This document shows, piece after piece, positions 1 through 6,512 of a stretch of DNA of 9,312 nucleotides. The notes under the pieces are model-generated. The model worked only from the letters and a program-made list of their open reading frames with translations. It was not told where the DNA came from and did not search any database. Numbering within the stretch: the stretch's first letter is position 1; every line of letters begins with the position of its first letter. The position numbers and the translations under genes are program-made. The stretch comes from Lysobacteraceae bacterium (lineage in GTDB: Bacteria; Pseudomonadota; Gammaproteobacteria; Xanthomonadales; Xanthomonadaceae). The DNA is taken from positions 1-9,312 of the forward strand of contig SEHC01000113.1 in NCBI GenBank assembly GCA_004173415.1, read 5' to 3'.

Positions 1-110
1 GTGCCTGGATTGCGGCGCGCTGCGGCGCGTTCTTCAGCACGGTCGCCCACTACCCGGTGGCGCGGTTCGACGTGCGCATCGACCCGCTGCTGGTGCTGGA
101 GCGGAAATAG
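1..110 (+). CDS. 3' end of an unidentified protein (partial)
   Basis: Only the last 35 codons are present, read in the frame starting at position 3 and ending with TAG at 108-110. The peptide includes CGAFFSTVAHYPVARF and ends DPLLVLERK. It has a normal mix of hydrophobic and charged residues. The frame beginning GTG at position 1 instead reads as an arginine/serine/tryptophan-rich shadow, so I prefer frame 3. The gene begins left of the window and converges on folE2, whose stop codon lies 65 bp away. I do not recognise the family from this short tail and propose no function. Confidence 0.5.
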   Translation, partial: AWIAARCGAFFSTVAHYPVARFDVRIDPLLVLERK

Positions 111-137
111 CGCTTGGCGTGCCGCGGAAATAGCGCT
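101..137. repeat. 14-bp direct repeat spanning the upstream gene's stop codon
   Basis: The sequence GCGGAAATAGCGCT occurs at 101-114 and again at 124-137, a 23-bp period. The first copy contains the last codons and TAG stop of the partial plus-strand gene. The second lies wholly in the intergenic gap. It looks like a small tandem duplication of the gene's 3' end. No function is evident. Confidence 0.55.
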
Positions 138-140
138 CGG

Positions 141-169
141 CTGGCGCGAGGAATCAACGCTTCGCGCAG
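141..169. other. Imperfect hairpin between two convergent genes
   Basis: CTGgCGCGAG at 141-150 can pair with TTCGCGCAG at 161-169, giving about 9 bp with one bulged G, one G-T wobble and a 10-nt loop. It lies between the convergent partial gene and folE2, where a terminator would be expected. There is no T-tract on either side, so a role as an intrinsic terminator is only a guess. Confidence 0.25.
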
Positions 170-175
170 CAGCCC

Positions 176-1114
176 TTACGGGTTGTTATTGTTGCCGCTG
201 ACCCGCGCCACCGCGTCATGGGGGTGCAGGCTTTCGAAATGAGAGACCGTGGCCTGGTAGCGTTCGATGCGTGCATCGCCGGCCAGCACCGAAGCCACCC
301 GGCGCGCGGCGTCCTCGCAGAACATCAGGTTCTTGGCATTGAGGCGGGCGAAGGCCTGCTCGTCGACGCGCTTGACCGCGGTCTGCACCGGGGTGCCCAG
401 CGCAGCTTCCAGCGCATCGATCAAGGCCACCAGCGGCAGCTCGTCGAACTGGGTACGCAATTCCACCCGCACCTGCGCGCGGCTGCGCTGCGCATGCGGG
501 GTGGCGGCCAGGCCACGCTCCGATTCCAGCCAGTCGCGCACCTTGGCCATCGGCAGCAGGTCGGTCGCGGCGAAGTCCTGGCCGAACCGGTCGGCATTGG
601 CCTGGCGCGACAGCGCCGCCGAGGCCGGGCAGGTGCTGGAATATTCCAGCGCGAAGGACAGCGCCAGGTGCAGGTGGCCCTGGTCGAGGATGGCCTCGAT
701 CTCGACCGGATAGCGCTTCCAGCCCAGGTGACCGCTTTCCAGCGCGGCGCGCTGCAGCAGGGCGTCATAGCGGATGTTCAGCCGGGCCCGGCCGGATAGC
801 CCCGCCTGCGAGGCAATGCTTTCCTGCAGCAGTTGCCGCAGCCCGGCCGGGGTCATGGATTCACGCGCCAACCCTTCCTGCAGCTGCAGGTACAGCCTGG
901 ACATGTGGATACCACGGGCCTCGGCCCTGCCCAGGTCGACTCCCAGGTCGATGCTGGCGGGGACCATCAGCTGCCCGCCGGCGCCATCGGAGACCCGGAT
1001 CGGCAAGGCGATTCCTTCCATGCCCACCCAGTCGAGCGTCCGCGCCAAGGGCACGGCGTGGTCGGCGACATCGGGGAGCGGAGCGGCGGGAGGTAGCGAA
1101 TGGGAGGCGGACAT
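176..1114 (-). CDS. folE2: GTP cyclohydrolase FolE2 (type IB), folate biosynthesis
   Basis: This 312-aa protein belongs to the FolE2 (COG1469) family. The family converts GTP to 7,8-dihydroneopterin triphosphate, the first step of tetrahydrofolate synthesis (and of queuosine synthesis in some bacteria). FolE2 is a metal-promiscuous alternative to zinc-dependent FolE. Family landmarks are GIHMSR at residues 68-73, EYSSTCPASAALSRQ at 158-171, TPHAQRS at 205-211, NLMFCEDAARR at 262-272 and ESLHPHDAVA at 294-303. Length is normal. The start at ATG 1112-1114 gives an N-terminus that runs directly into the domain; the frame stays open further upstream, but that extension reads as noise inside the next gene's shadow. 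No strong Shine-Dalgarno precedes it. Oddity: the usual CPCS motif reads CPAS, keeping Cys162 but with Ala at 164. The gene is last in the minus-strand block, 76 bp after its neighbour. I see no Zur-box-like palindrome upstream. Confidence 0.9.
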   Translation of the reverse strand: MSASHSLPPAAPLPDVADHAVPLARTLDWVGMEGIALPIRVSDGAGGQLMVPASIDLGVDLGRAEARGIHMSRLYLQLQEGLARESMTPAGLRQLLQESIASQAGLSGRARLNIRYDALLQRAALESGHLGWKRYPVEIEAILDQGHLHLALSFALEYSSTCPASAALSRQANADRFGQDFAATDLLPMAKVRDWLESERGLAATPHAQRSRAQVRVELRTQFDELPLVALIDALEAALGTPVQTAVKRVDEQAFARLNAKNLMFCEDAARRVASVLAGDARIERYQATVSHFESLHPHDAVARVSGNNNNP

Positions 1115-1145
1115 GGGGGAAGCCGATGGGGTGGAACAGGCGCCA

Positions 1146-1151
1146 ATTGTA
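1146..1151 (-). promoter_or_regulatory. Possible -10 element for folE2
   Basis: On the minus strand the 76-bp gap before folE2 contains TACAAT (5 of 6 matches to TATAAT), 31 bp before the start codon. A TTGCAG further upstream is about 21 bp away, too far for a good -35 box. This could give folE2 its own promoter, but the support is only one hexamer. Confidence 0.25.
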
Positions 1152-1190
1152 GCGGCCCCGGCTGGAAAGCCCCTGCAACGATCCGTTACG

Positions 1191-1901
1191 TCAGCGCCGA
1201 CTTGCCGCACGCCAGCCCAGCCACAGGGCGCGCAGGGGCGGCAGCGGCGCGACCCCTTCGGCGGGTCCGGGGCAACGCTGCAGGCGCGAGCGGGCCAGGG
1301 CCGACCATAGCCGGCGCGCCACCGCGCCTCGCCTGGGCGGCCACCGGCCCAGCAATTCGGCCGACCATTGCCGGTAGGCAGGGCCGGGTCCGGCTTGCCC
1401 TTCCCCCGGCAGCACGGCGTCGACGGAGTCCAGCAGGCGGGCCGCCAGCCACTGCGCGCTGATCGAGTCGACCAGCGCCTCTCCGCCCGCGCTGCCGAAC
1501 AATGCCGACTCGACCTGGGCGATCGCCGTGGCCAGCGGCCGCACGAGCTGGATCGCCGCATTGGCGTCGCCGAGCGGCTCGCGCAGGCGGACCAGGACCG
1601 GCAAGGCCTCGGCCAGTTCGAACCAGGGCGCGCGCACCGGCTCCAGCACCCTGCCCAGCGGATGCCGCGAACGCTGGTTGCTCCAGTCCCGCAGTTCCTC
1701 GCCCCACCAGCCCAGCTTGGCGTCGGCCGGCAACGGATCGCCGGCCACGTTCATGGTGTCGACGAACTCCTGCAGCAGCGCGAACCAGGCCAGCGCAAGC
1801 CTGCGCTGCGGCTCCGGGACGAACACCTTGACCACGCGCCATTCCGGCCAGCGGCTGCGCCATTTGTCCAGGAAACTATCCAGTGCCGTGGTGTCGGTCA
1901 T
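1191..1901 (-). CDS. Squalene/phytoene synthase-fold protein, probably non-catalytic
   Basis: This 236-aa protein resembles the squalene/phytoene synthase (head-to-head prenyltransferase) fold. The best region is residues 36-86, ending KLGWWGEELRDWSNQRSRHP and then LGRVL. It matches the family pattern 'G-x-I-R-L-Q-W-W-x-x-x-L ... H-P-V-A'. The Asp-rich DXXXD motifs that bind diphosphate-Mg in true enzymes are not evident; the corresponding stretch reads LLQEFVDTMNVAGD. It therefore looks more like the non-catalytic relatives, such as the NDUFAF6-type, than like a carotenoid enzyme. The C-terminal 50 residues are Arg/Pro/Trp-rich and low in recognisable structure. I chose ATG at 1899-1901, preceded by a weak GAAG; a TTG two codons upstream is also possible. 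It sits 85 bp after the phosphatase gene. Its function is unknown. Confidence 0.7.
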   Translation of the reverse strand: MTDTTALDSFLDKWRSRWPEWRVVKVFVPEPQRRLALAWFALLQEFVDTMNVAGDPLPADAKLGWWGEELRDWSNQRSRHPLGRVLEPVRAPWFELAEALPVLVRLREPLGDANAAIQLVRPLATAIAQVESALFGSAGGEALVDSISAQWLAARLLDSVDAVLPGEGQAGPGPAYRQWSAELLGRWPPRRGAVARRLWSALARSRLQRCPGPAEGVAPLPPLRALWLGWRAASRR

Positions 1902-1924
1902 CTTCAATCGGTGGTCGTGTTTGG

Positions 1925-1936
1925 CGATCGCGATCG
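1925..1936. repeat. 12-bp perfect palindrome CGATCGCGATCG
   Basis: A perfect 12-bp palindrome lies in the 85-bp gap between the phosphatase gene and the squalene-synthase-like gene, 24 bp upstream of the latter's start codon. It overlaps GCGATCGC at 1924-1931, and CGCGATC recurs near 1975. It could be a protein-binding operator or chance in GC-rich DNA. Confidence 0.35.
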
Positions 1937-1986
1937 GTTGCCGCGATGCATGGACGCCGGGGGGCGGTGGCGCCGCGATCGGGCGG

Positions 1987-2664
1987 CTACGCGGTCCGCG
2001 GCCAGTTGGCCGGATCGAGCAGTTGGAGGGGATGGTCGAGCAGCACGTCGGCGCCCCACCCGGCCGGCTCCTCGTGTTCCTGACGGTAGCCCCACAGGGC
2101 CGCGATCGACGGCATTCCTGCCGCGCGCGCCGCTTCCACGTCGCGCTGGTCGTCGCCCACGTAGACGCATTGCCCCGGGTCGAAACCGATGCGCCCGGCC
2201 GCGACCTGCAGCGGCAGCGGATGCGGCTTTTTCTCGGCCAGGCTGTCGCCGCCGATCAGCACCGCGCAGCGCGCCTCCCATCCGAGCTGGGGCAGGATTT
2301 CCCGGGCCAGGTATTCGGGCTTGTTGGTGACGATGCCCCAGCGTGCGCCATCGGACTCCAGCGCGGCAAGCATGCAGTCGATGCCGTCGAACAGCAGGCT
2401 GTGCCTGCCGAGTTCCTCCAGGTAGGTATCGAGGAACCGCGGCACCATCGCCTCGCGACCGGCTGCGTCCAGGTCGGGGAAGGCGGCCGCCAGCATCGCC
2501 CGCGATCCCTTGGAAACATGCGGCCGCAATTCATGCAGGTCCATCGGCCCGGCGCCGCTCGCATGGCGCAGGCGATTGGCGGTGGCCAGCATGTCCGGGG
2601 CGCTGTCCAGCAGGGTGCCGTCCAGGTCGAACAGCACCGCGCGCGGGAACCTGGGGGCGCTCAT
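1987..2664 (-). CDS. gph: HAD-superfamily phosphatase: phosphoglycolate phosphatase (Gph) or MurNAc-6-P phosphatase (MupP)
   Basis: This 225-aa HAD subfamily IA phosphatase has all four motifs: motif I FDLDGT with Asp13 (nucleophile) and Asp15, motif II VTNKP with Thr113, motif III EKKPHP with a Lys at 145-146, and motif IV GDDQRD at 170-175. A cap domain lies between motifs I and II. Sequence alone would give 'phosphoglycolate phosphatase', which clears 2-phosphoglycolate. The gene order argues for another substrate: in Pseudomonas the gene following mtaD-ubiG is mupP, the N-acetylmuramate-6-phosphate phosphatase of the AmgK/MurU cell-wall recycling route. The ATG overlaps the ubiG stop by 4 bp (ATGA at 2661-2664) with no clear Shine-Dalgarno, so translation is probably coupled to ubiG. 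I am sure of the fold and unsure of the substrate. Confidence 0.9.
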   Translation of the reverse strand: MSAPRFPRAVLFDLDGTLLDSAPDMLATANRLRHASGAGPMDLHELRPHVSKGSRAMLAAAFPDLDAAGREAMVPRFLDTYLEELGRHSLLFDGIDCMLAALESDGARWGIVTNKPEYLAREILPQLGWEARCAVLIGGDSLAEKKPHPLPLQVAAGRIGFDPGQCVYVGDDQRDVEAARAAGMPSIAALWGYRQEHEEPAGWGADVLLDHPLQLLDPANWPRTA

Positions 2665-3383
2665 CCCGGCTTGCTGGCGCAGGCCAGGTAGTTGACGTCG
2701 GTGCGGCCGATGATCCGCGCCGCGTTGCGCCAGGGCTCGTAGGCCAGGCCGCTGACGTCCTCCAGCTGCAGGCCCGCGGCGCGCAGCCACCCGGCCAGTT
2801 CGGCCGGCTTGATGAAGTCCTGGTAGTGGTGGGTGCCCTTGGGCAGCAGGCGGGCCACGTACTCGGCGCCGACGATGGCCAGGGCGAAGGCGGCCGGGGT
2901 GCGGTTCAGGGTGGACAGGAACAGCTTGCCTCCCGGCTTCAGCAGGGTTGCGCAGGCATCGACCACCGCCGCCGGATCGGGCACGTGCTCGAGCATTTCC
3001 ATGCAGGTTATTGCATCGAAGCTGCCCGCCTGCTCGGCGGCCAGCAATTCCACCGATTGCAGCCGGTAGTCGACATCGACCCCGGACTCGAGCCGGTGCA
3101 GGCGTGCCACCTTGACCAGTTCGGGGGCCAGGTCGATGGCGGTCACCCGGGCGCCGGCCTGGGCCAGCGCTTCGCTCAGCAGGCCACCGCCGCAGCCCAC
3201 ATCGAGCACCGCCGCACCGGCCAGGCGGCTGCGTCCGGCGACATAGGCCAGGCGCGTCGGGTTCAGCGCGTGCAAGGCCTTCTGCGGCCCCTGCGGGTCC
3301 CACCAGCGGTTGGCCAGGGCGCCGAACTTGTCCAGTTCGGCCTGATCGAAATTGTCGTTGGCCGGAGCCTTCTCAGCGGTCAT
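2661..3383 (-). CDS. ubiG: Ubiquinone biosynthesis O-methyltransferase UbiG
   Basis: UbiG carries out the two SAM-dependent O-methylations of ubiquinone synthesis, on the C5 and later C6 hydroxyls of the ring. The protein is 240 aa, the normal length. Family landmarks are FGALANRWWDPQG (20-32), the SAM-binding motif I VLDVGCGGG (59-67), the acidic residue Asp84 after the second strand, CMEMLEHVPDP (127-137) and the LKPGGKLFLSTLNRT segment (148-162). KGTHHYQDFIKPAE (182-195) and the terminal TDVNYL are also typical of UbiG. The start at ATG 3381-3383 is supported by AGGA at 3392-3395, 8 nt upstream. It lies 25 bp after the amidohydrolase gene and overlaps the phosphatase gene by 4 bp, so the three are probably cotranscribed. 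Confidence 0.95.
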   Translation of the reverse strand: MTAEKAPANDNFDQAELDKFGALANRWWDPQGPQKALHALNPTRLAYVAGRSRLAGAAVLDVGCGGGLLSEALAQAGARVTAIDLAPELVKVARLHRLESGVDVDYRLQSVELLAAEQAGSFDAITCMEMLEHVPDPAAVVDACATLLKPGGKLFLSTLNRTPAAFALAIVGAEYVARLLPKGTHHYQDFIKPAELAGWLRAAGLQLEDVSGLAYEPWRNAARIIGRTDVNYLACASKPG

Positions 3384-3408
3384 TCGGTGGTTCCTCGTGG
3401 ACGGCGGC

Positions 3409-4749
3409 TCAGGCCGGGATGATCTGGGCGATGCGCGCCCGCCACTGGCGCGCATTGGCCAGTATCCCCGCCAGGTCCATGCCCGGCAGTTCGCGCCTGA
3501 CCAGCAGGGGCTTGCCCGCCACCCAGACATCCTCGACCTGGTGGCGGCCGGTCGCATAGACGATCTGCGAGACGACGTGGTGCAGCGGCTGGGTCTCCAG
3601 CGCGGACAGGTCGACGCAGGCCAGGTCGGCCTGCTTGCCGACCTCGATCGACCCGACCAGGTGGTCGAAGCCCATCGCCCTGGCGCCGCCGAGGGTCGCC
3701 GCGCGCAGCGCGCTGAAAGCATCGAAGCCGGCCGCGTCGTCGGCCACGGCCTTGGCCAGCAAGGCCGCGGTGCGGGTCTCGCCGAACATGTCCAGGTCGT
3801 TGTTGCTGGCCACCCCGTCGGTGCCAATGGCCAGGTTGGCCCCGGCCCGCTCCAGCGCGCAGGCCGGACAGAAGCCCGAGGCCAGCTTGAGGTTGGATTC
3901 GGGGCAATGCACCACCGACACCCCGCGCTCGGCGCACAGGTGCACCTCGGCTTCGGTCAGCTGGGTCATGTGCACCGCGATCAGACGGTCGTTGAACAGG
4001 CCGAGCCGATCCATCCGCGCGATCGGGCGCTGGCCGTATTTCTGCTGGGACTGGGCGACTTCCTGGGCCGTCTCGTGCAGGTGCAGGTGCACCGGCAGGT
4101 CGAGCTGGTCGGCGAGCATGCGGATGCGCTCGAAACTGGCGTCCGAGACCGTGTACGGGGCATGCGGCGCGAACGCCGTGGCGACCAGCGCATCGTCGCG
4201 CCACTGGTCGTGGACCTCGCCGGCGCGGTCGAAATACTCGTCGTCCGACTTGGCCCAGGCGGTGGGGAAGTCGATCACCGGCAGGCCCACGCGCGCGCGG
4301 AAGCCGTAGCGCTTGTAGGTGGCCGCCTGCACGTCGGGAAAGAAGTAGTTCTCGTTGCAGCAGGTGGTGCCGCCTCGGAGCATTTCGGCGATGGCCAGGG
4401 TGACGCCGTCGGCGACGAACTCCGGCCCGATCACCGCGGCCTCGATCGGCCAGATGTGCTCCTGCAACCAGACCTTCAGCGGCAGGTCGTCGGCGATCCC
4501 GCGCAGCAGGGTCATCGGGTTGTGGACGTGGGCGTTGACCAGCCCCGGGATCAGGGCCGCTTCCGGCCGCGAGACCGTCTCGGCCGGGTGGAAGCGCAGG
4601 CGTGCTTCGGCGACCGGCAACAGGGCGACGATGACGCCATCCCTGACCGCCACCGCATGGTCTTCCAGCACCTGTCCATGCGGTTCGACCGGGACTACGA
4701 AGCCGGCTTCGATCAGCAGGTCGCAGGCCTCGCGGACGGCTTCGGCCAT
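3409..4749 (-). CDS. mtaD: TRZ/ATZ-family amidohydrolase, MtaD-like (5'-methylthioadenosine / S-adenosylhomocysteine deaminase)
   Basis: This 446-aa member of the amidohydrolase superfamily belongs to the TRZ/ATZ (COG0402) group. The likely reaction is deamination of 5'-methylthioadenosine or S-adenosylhomocysteine to the inosine form. Metal-site residues are visible: the HxH pair at His74/His76 in GLVNAHVHNPMTLLRG, His223 with Glu226 in HLHLHET (221-227), His260 in AVHMT, and Asp311 in GTDG. HCPESNLKLASG (281-292) is also characteristic. Length is typical. The substrate is inferred from family and context; paralogues act on other purines or triazines. The ATG at 4747-4749 lies 4 bp after the efp stop codon, and the likely Shine-Dalgarno lies inside the last efp codons, so it is probably transcribed with efp. 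ubiG, a SAM-dependent methyltransferase that yields S-adenosylhomocysteine, follows directly. Confidence 0.88.
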   Translation of the reverse strand: MAEAVREACDLLIEAGFVVPVEPHGQVLEDHAVAVRDGVIVALLPVAEARLRFHPAETVSRPEAALIPGLVNAHVHNPMTLLRGIADDLPLKVWLQEHIWPIEAAVIGPEFVADGVTLAIAEMLRGGTTCCNENYFFPDVQAATYKRYGFRARVGLPVIDFPTAWAKSDDEYFDRAGEVHDQWRDDALVATAFAPHAPYTVSDASFERIRMLADQLDLPVHLHLHETAQEVAQSQQKYGQRPIARMDRLGLFNDRLIAVHMTQLTEAEVHLCAERGVSVVHCPESNLKLASGFCPACALERAGANLAIGTDGVASNNDLDMFGETRTAALLAKAVADDAAGFDAFSALRAATLGGARAMGFDHLVGSIEVGKQADLACVDLSALETQPLHHVVSQIVYATGRHQVEDVWVAGKPLLVRRELPGMDLAGILANARQWRARIAQIIPA

Positions 4750-4753
4750 CGGC

Positions 4754-5320
4754 TTACTTCACCCGCGAGACGTAATCGCCGGTCCGCGTGTCGACCTTGA
4801 TGATCTCGTCCTGGCCCACGAACAGCGGCACGCGCACGACCGCGCCGGTCTCCAGGGTGGCCGGCTTGCCGCCACCGCCGGAAGTGTCGCCGCGCACGCC
4901 CGGGTCGGTCTCGACGATCTTCAACTCGACGAAGTTCGGTGGCTGGACCGAGATCGGCACGCCGTTCCACAGGGTCACCACGCAGGCTTCCTCGCCCTTG
5001 AGGTACTTGGCGGCGTCGCCGACGCCGGCCTTGTCGGCCTGGACCTGCTCGAAGGTCTCCGGCTGCATGAAGTGCCAGTACTCGCCATCGGCGTAGAGGA
5101 ATTGCATGTCGGTGTCGACCACGTCGGCCGCTTCCACGTCGTCGGTCGCCTTCATGGTCATTTCCACGACCCGGCCCGACTTGATGAAGCGGTACTTGAT
5201 GCGGGTGAAGGCCTGGCCCTTGCCCGGCTTCACGTACTCGGTCTCGGTGATGACGCAAGGCTCGTTGTTGACCAGGATCTTCTGGCCGGTCTTGACGTCG
5301 TTCATGCCATAGCTGGCCAT
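4754..5320 (-). CDS. efp: Translation elongation factor P
   Basis: EF-P binds between the ribosomal P and E sites and relieves stalling at consecutive prolines. The 188-aa protein has the normal three-domain length: a KOW-like domain to about residue 65, then two OB folds. The loop KPGKGQAF places Lys34 at the site that EpmA/EpmB beta-lysylate. Hallmarks of the family are VTLWNGVPISVQPPNFVEL in the middle and GDYVSRVK at the C-terminus, both very close to E. coli EF-P. The start is ATG 5318-5320, with a clear AGGAG Shine-Dalgarno at 5327-5331 and a 6-nt spacer. An in-frame extension to 5404 would run through this ribosome-binding site and is rejected. efp is divergent from epmB and leads the minus-strand operon. 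Confidence 0.97.
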   Translation of the reverse strand: MASYGMNDVKTGQKILVNNEPCVITETEYVKPGKGQAFTRIKYRFIKSGRVVEMTMKATDDVEAADVVDTDMQFLYADGEYWHFMQPETFEQVQADKAGVGDAAKYLKGEEACVVTLWNGVPISVQPPNFVELKIVETDPGVRGDTSGGGGKPATLETGAVVRVPLFVGQDEIIKVDTRTGDYVSRVK

Positions 5321-5421
5321 GCAAAACTCCTGGGGGTGTGGCAGGCCGGCCGCCGCTGGCGACCGTCCGGATAGAATGGGAAGCCCGCCGGGACCGGCTG
5401 GCACTTGTTTTCAGGCCACAC
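5321..5421. promoter_or_regulatory. Divergent efp/epmB promoter region
   Basis: This 101-bp gap must hold the efp promoter (minus) and probably that of epmB (plus). The efp ribosome-binding site is at 5327-5331. The only AT-rich island is around 5371-5377. On the plus strand it reads TAGAAT (5 of 6 to a -10 box) at 5372-5377, 44 bp before the epmB start. No convincing -35 box is seen at the right spacing on either strand, so the exact promoters are unresolved. Confidence 0.4.
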
Positions 5422-6459
5422 ATGATACCCGCAGCCAACCTCCGCTTACACGCCGTCCCGCCACCCGCCCCGCTCCCGCCGCCCGGCCACTGGCAACAGC
5501 AGTGGCGCGAAGCGGTACGCGATCCCCGCGAACTGCTGCAGATGCTGGGCCTGGAATCGCTCGGCGCGCGGATCTCGGACGAGGCCGCCGCCCGGTTCCC
5601 GCTGCGGGTCCCGCGCGGCTTCGTCGCCCGCATGCGCCGCGGCGACGCGCATGACCCACTGCTGCGCCAGGTGCTGCCGCTGGATGATGAGATGCGGCCG
5701 GTGCCCGGGTTCGACGCCCTCGACGCGGTCGGCGACGCGGCCGCCGGCGCCGGCACTGGAATGCTGCGGAAATACCGCGGACGCGCCCTGCTGGTGGCCA
5801 CCGGCAGCTGCGCGATCAACTGCCGCTATTGTTTCCGCCGCCATTTCCCCTACGCCGAGCAGACCGCTTCGCGGGCCGGCTGGAGCGAGGCGGTCGAATC
5901 GATCCGCGCCGACCCCGCCATCGAGGAAGTGATCCTGTCCGGTGGCGACCCGCTATCGCTGGCGACGCCGAAGCTGGCCGAACTTACCGACGCGCTGGCT
6001 GCCATCCCCCACCTCAGGCGCCTGCGCATCCATAGCCGGCTGCCGGTGGTGATGCCGGGGCGGATCGACGCGCCGCTGCTGGACTGGCTGTCGGACCTGC
6101 CCTGGCCGGTGGCCGTGGTGATCCATGCCAACCATGCCAATGAGTTCGATGGGGCGGTGGACGCGGCCATGGCCGCCCTGCGCGGCAGCGGCGCGCTGCT
6201 GCTGAACCAGGCCGTGCTCTTGCGCGGGGTCAACGACAGCGTCGATGCGCTGGCCGCGCTCGGCGAGCGCAGCTTCGCCGCCGGCGTGCTGCCGTACTAC
6301 CTGCACCAGCTCGACCGGGTCGCCGGCGTGGCCCACTTCGAGGTGGGCGACGCGCAGGCCCGGGCCCTGCATGCGGCCCTCGCCGCTCGCGTCTCCGGTT
6401 ACCTGGTGCCGCGACTGGTGCGGGAAGTGGCCGGCGACCCGGGCAAGCGCCCGCTCTGA
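5422..6459 (+). CDS. epmB: EF-P beta-lysylation protein EpmB (lysine 2,3-aminomutase family)
   Basis: EpmB (YjeK) is a radical-SAM, PLP-dependent aminomutase that makes (R)-beta-lysine from (S)-alpha-lysine. EpmA then attaches it to Lys34 of EF-P. The 345-aa protein carries the [4Fe-4S] motif Cys130-x3-Cys134-x2-Cys137 in ATGSCAINCRYCFRRHFPY, then SGGDPLSL (173-180) and the PYYLHQLDRV segment (291-300). It ends in GYLVPRLVREVAGDPGKRPL, typical of the family. E. coli EpmB is about the same length. I chose ATG 5422-5424, preceded by CAGG; an in-frame ATG at 5338 would overlap the divergent promoter and add residues unlike the family. Divergence from efp supports the role. epmA, the partner ligase, is not in this window. 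Confidence 0.95.
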   Translation: MIPAANLRLHAVPPPAPLPPPGHWQQQWREAVRDPRELLQMLGLESLGARISDEAAARFPLRVPRGFVARMRRGDAHDPLLRQVLPLDDEMRPVPGFDALDAVGDAAAGAGTGMLRKYRGRALLVATGSCAINCRYCFRRHFPYAEQTASRAGWSEAVESIRADPAIEEVILSGGDPLSLATPKLAELTDALAAIPHLRRLRIHSRLPVVMPGRIDAPLLDWLSDLPWPVAVVIHANHANEFDGAVDAAMAALRGSGALLLNQAVLLRGVNDSVDALAALGERSFAAGVLPYYLHQLDRVAGVAHFEVGDAQARALHAALAARVSGYLVPRLVREVAGDPGKRPL

Positions 6460-6467
6460 CCCGCAGA

Positions 6468-6487
6468 CGGTCCCGAAGTCGGGACTG
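6468..6487. other. Short perfect hairpin just after epmB
   Basis: GTCCCG at 6470-6475 and CGGGAC at 6480-6485 form a perfect 6-bp stem around the tetraloop AAGT. One wobble and one further G-C pair extend it outward. It begins 8 bp after the epmB stop. No T-tract follows, so it is not a standard intrinsic terminator; it may stabilise the transcript 3' end or attenuate read-through into fimX. Confidence 0.45.
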
Positions 6488-6512
6488 CGCGCCCAGTCGG
6501 CGCCGCCGAGGA

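Noticed and set aside
1115..1190. Zur-type operator upstream of folE2
   Set aside because: FolE2 is zinc-regulated in some bacteria, so I looked for an AT-rich GTTAT...ATAAC palindrome in the gap. None is present.
176..1561. Extending FolE2 to a 461-aa protein by using the upstream in-frame start
   Set aside because: The extra 149 residues are Arg/Pro/Cys-rich noise overlapping the neighbouring gene in another frame. The family length is about 300 aa.
3352..4800. A 482-codon plus-strand open frame opposite the mtaD-like gene
   Set aside because: It is a mirror frame of the amidohydrolase. The minus strand has all the metal-binding motifs, while the plus frame is Arg/Gln/Gly-rich and matches nothing I know.
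5338..5421. An epmB start at ATG 5338 adding 28 residues
   Set aside because: It would place coding sequence across the divergent promoter. The added residues do not resemble the family, and ATG 5422 with CAGG upstream gives the usual length.
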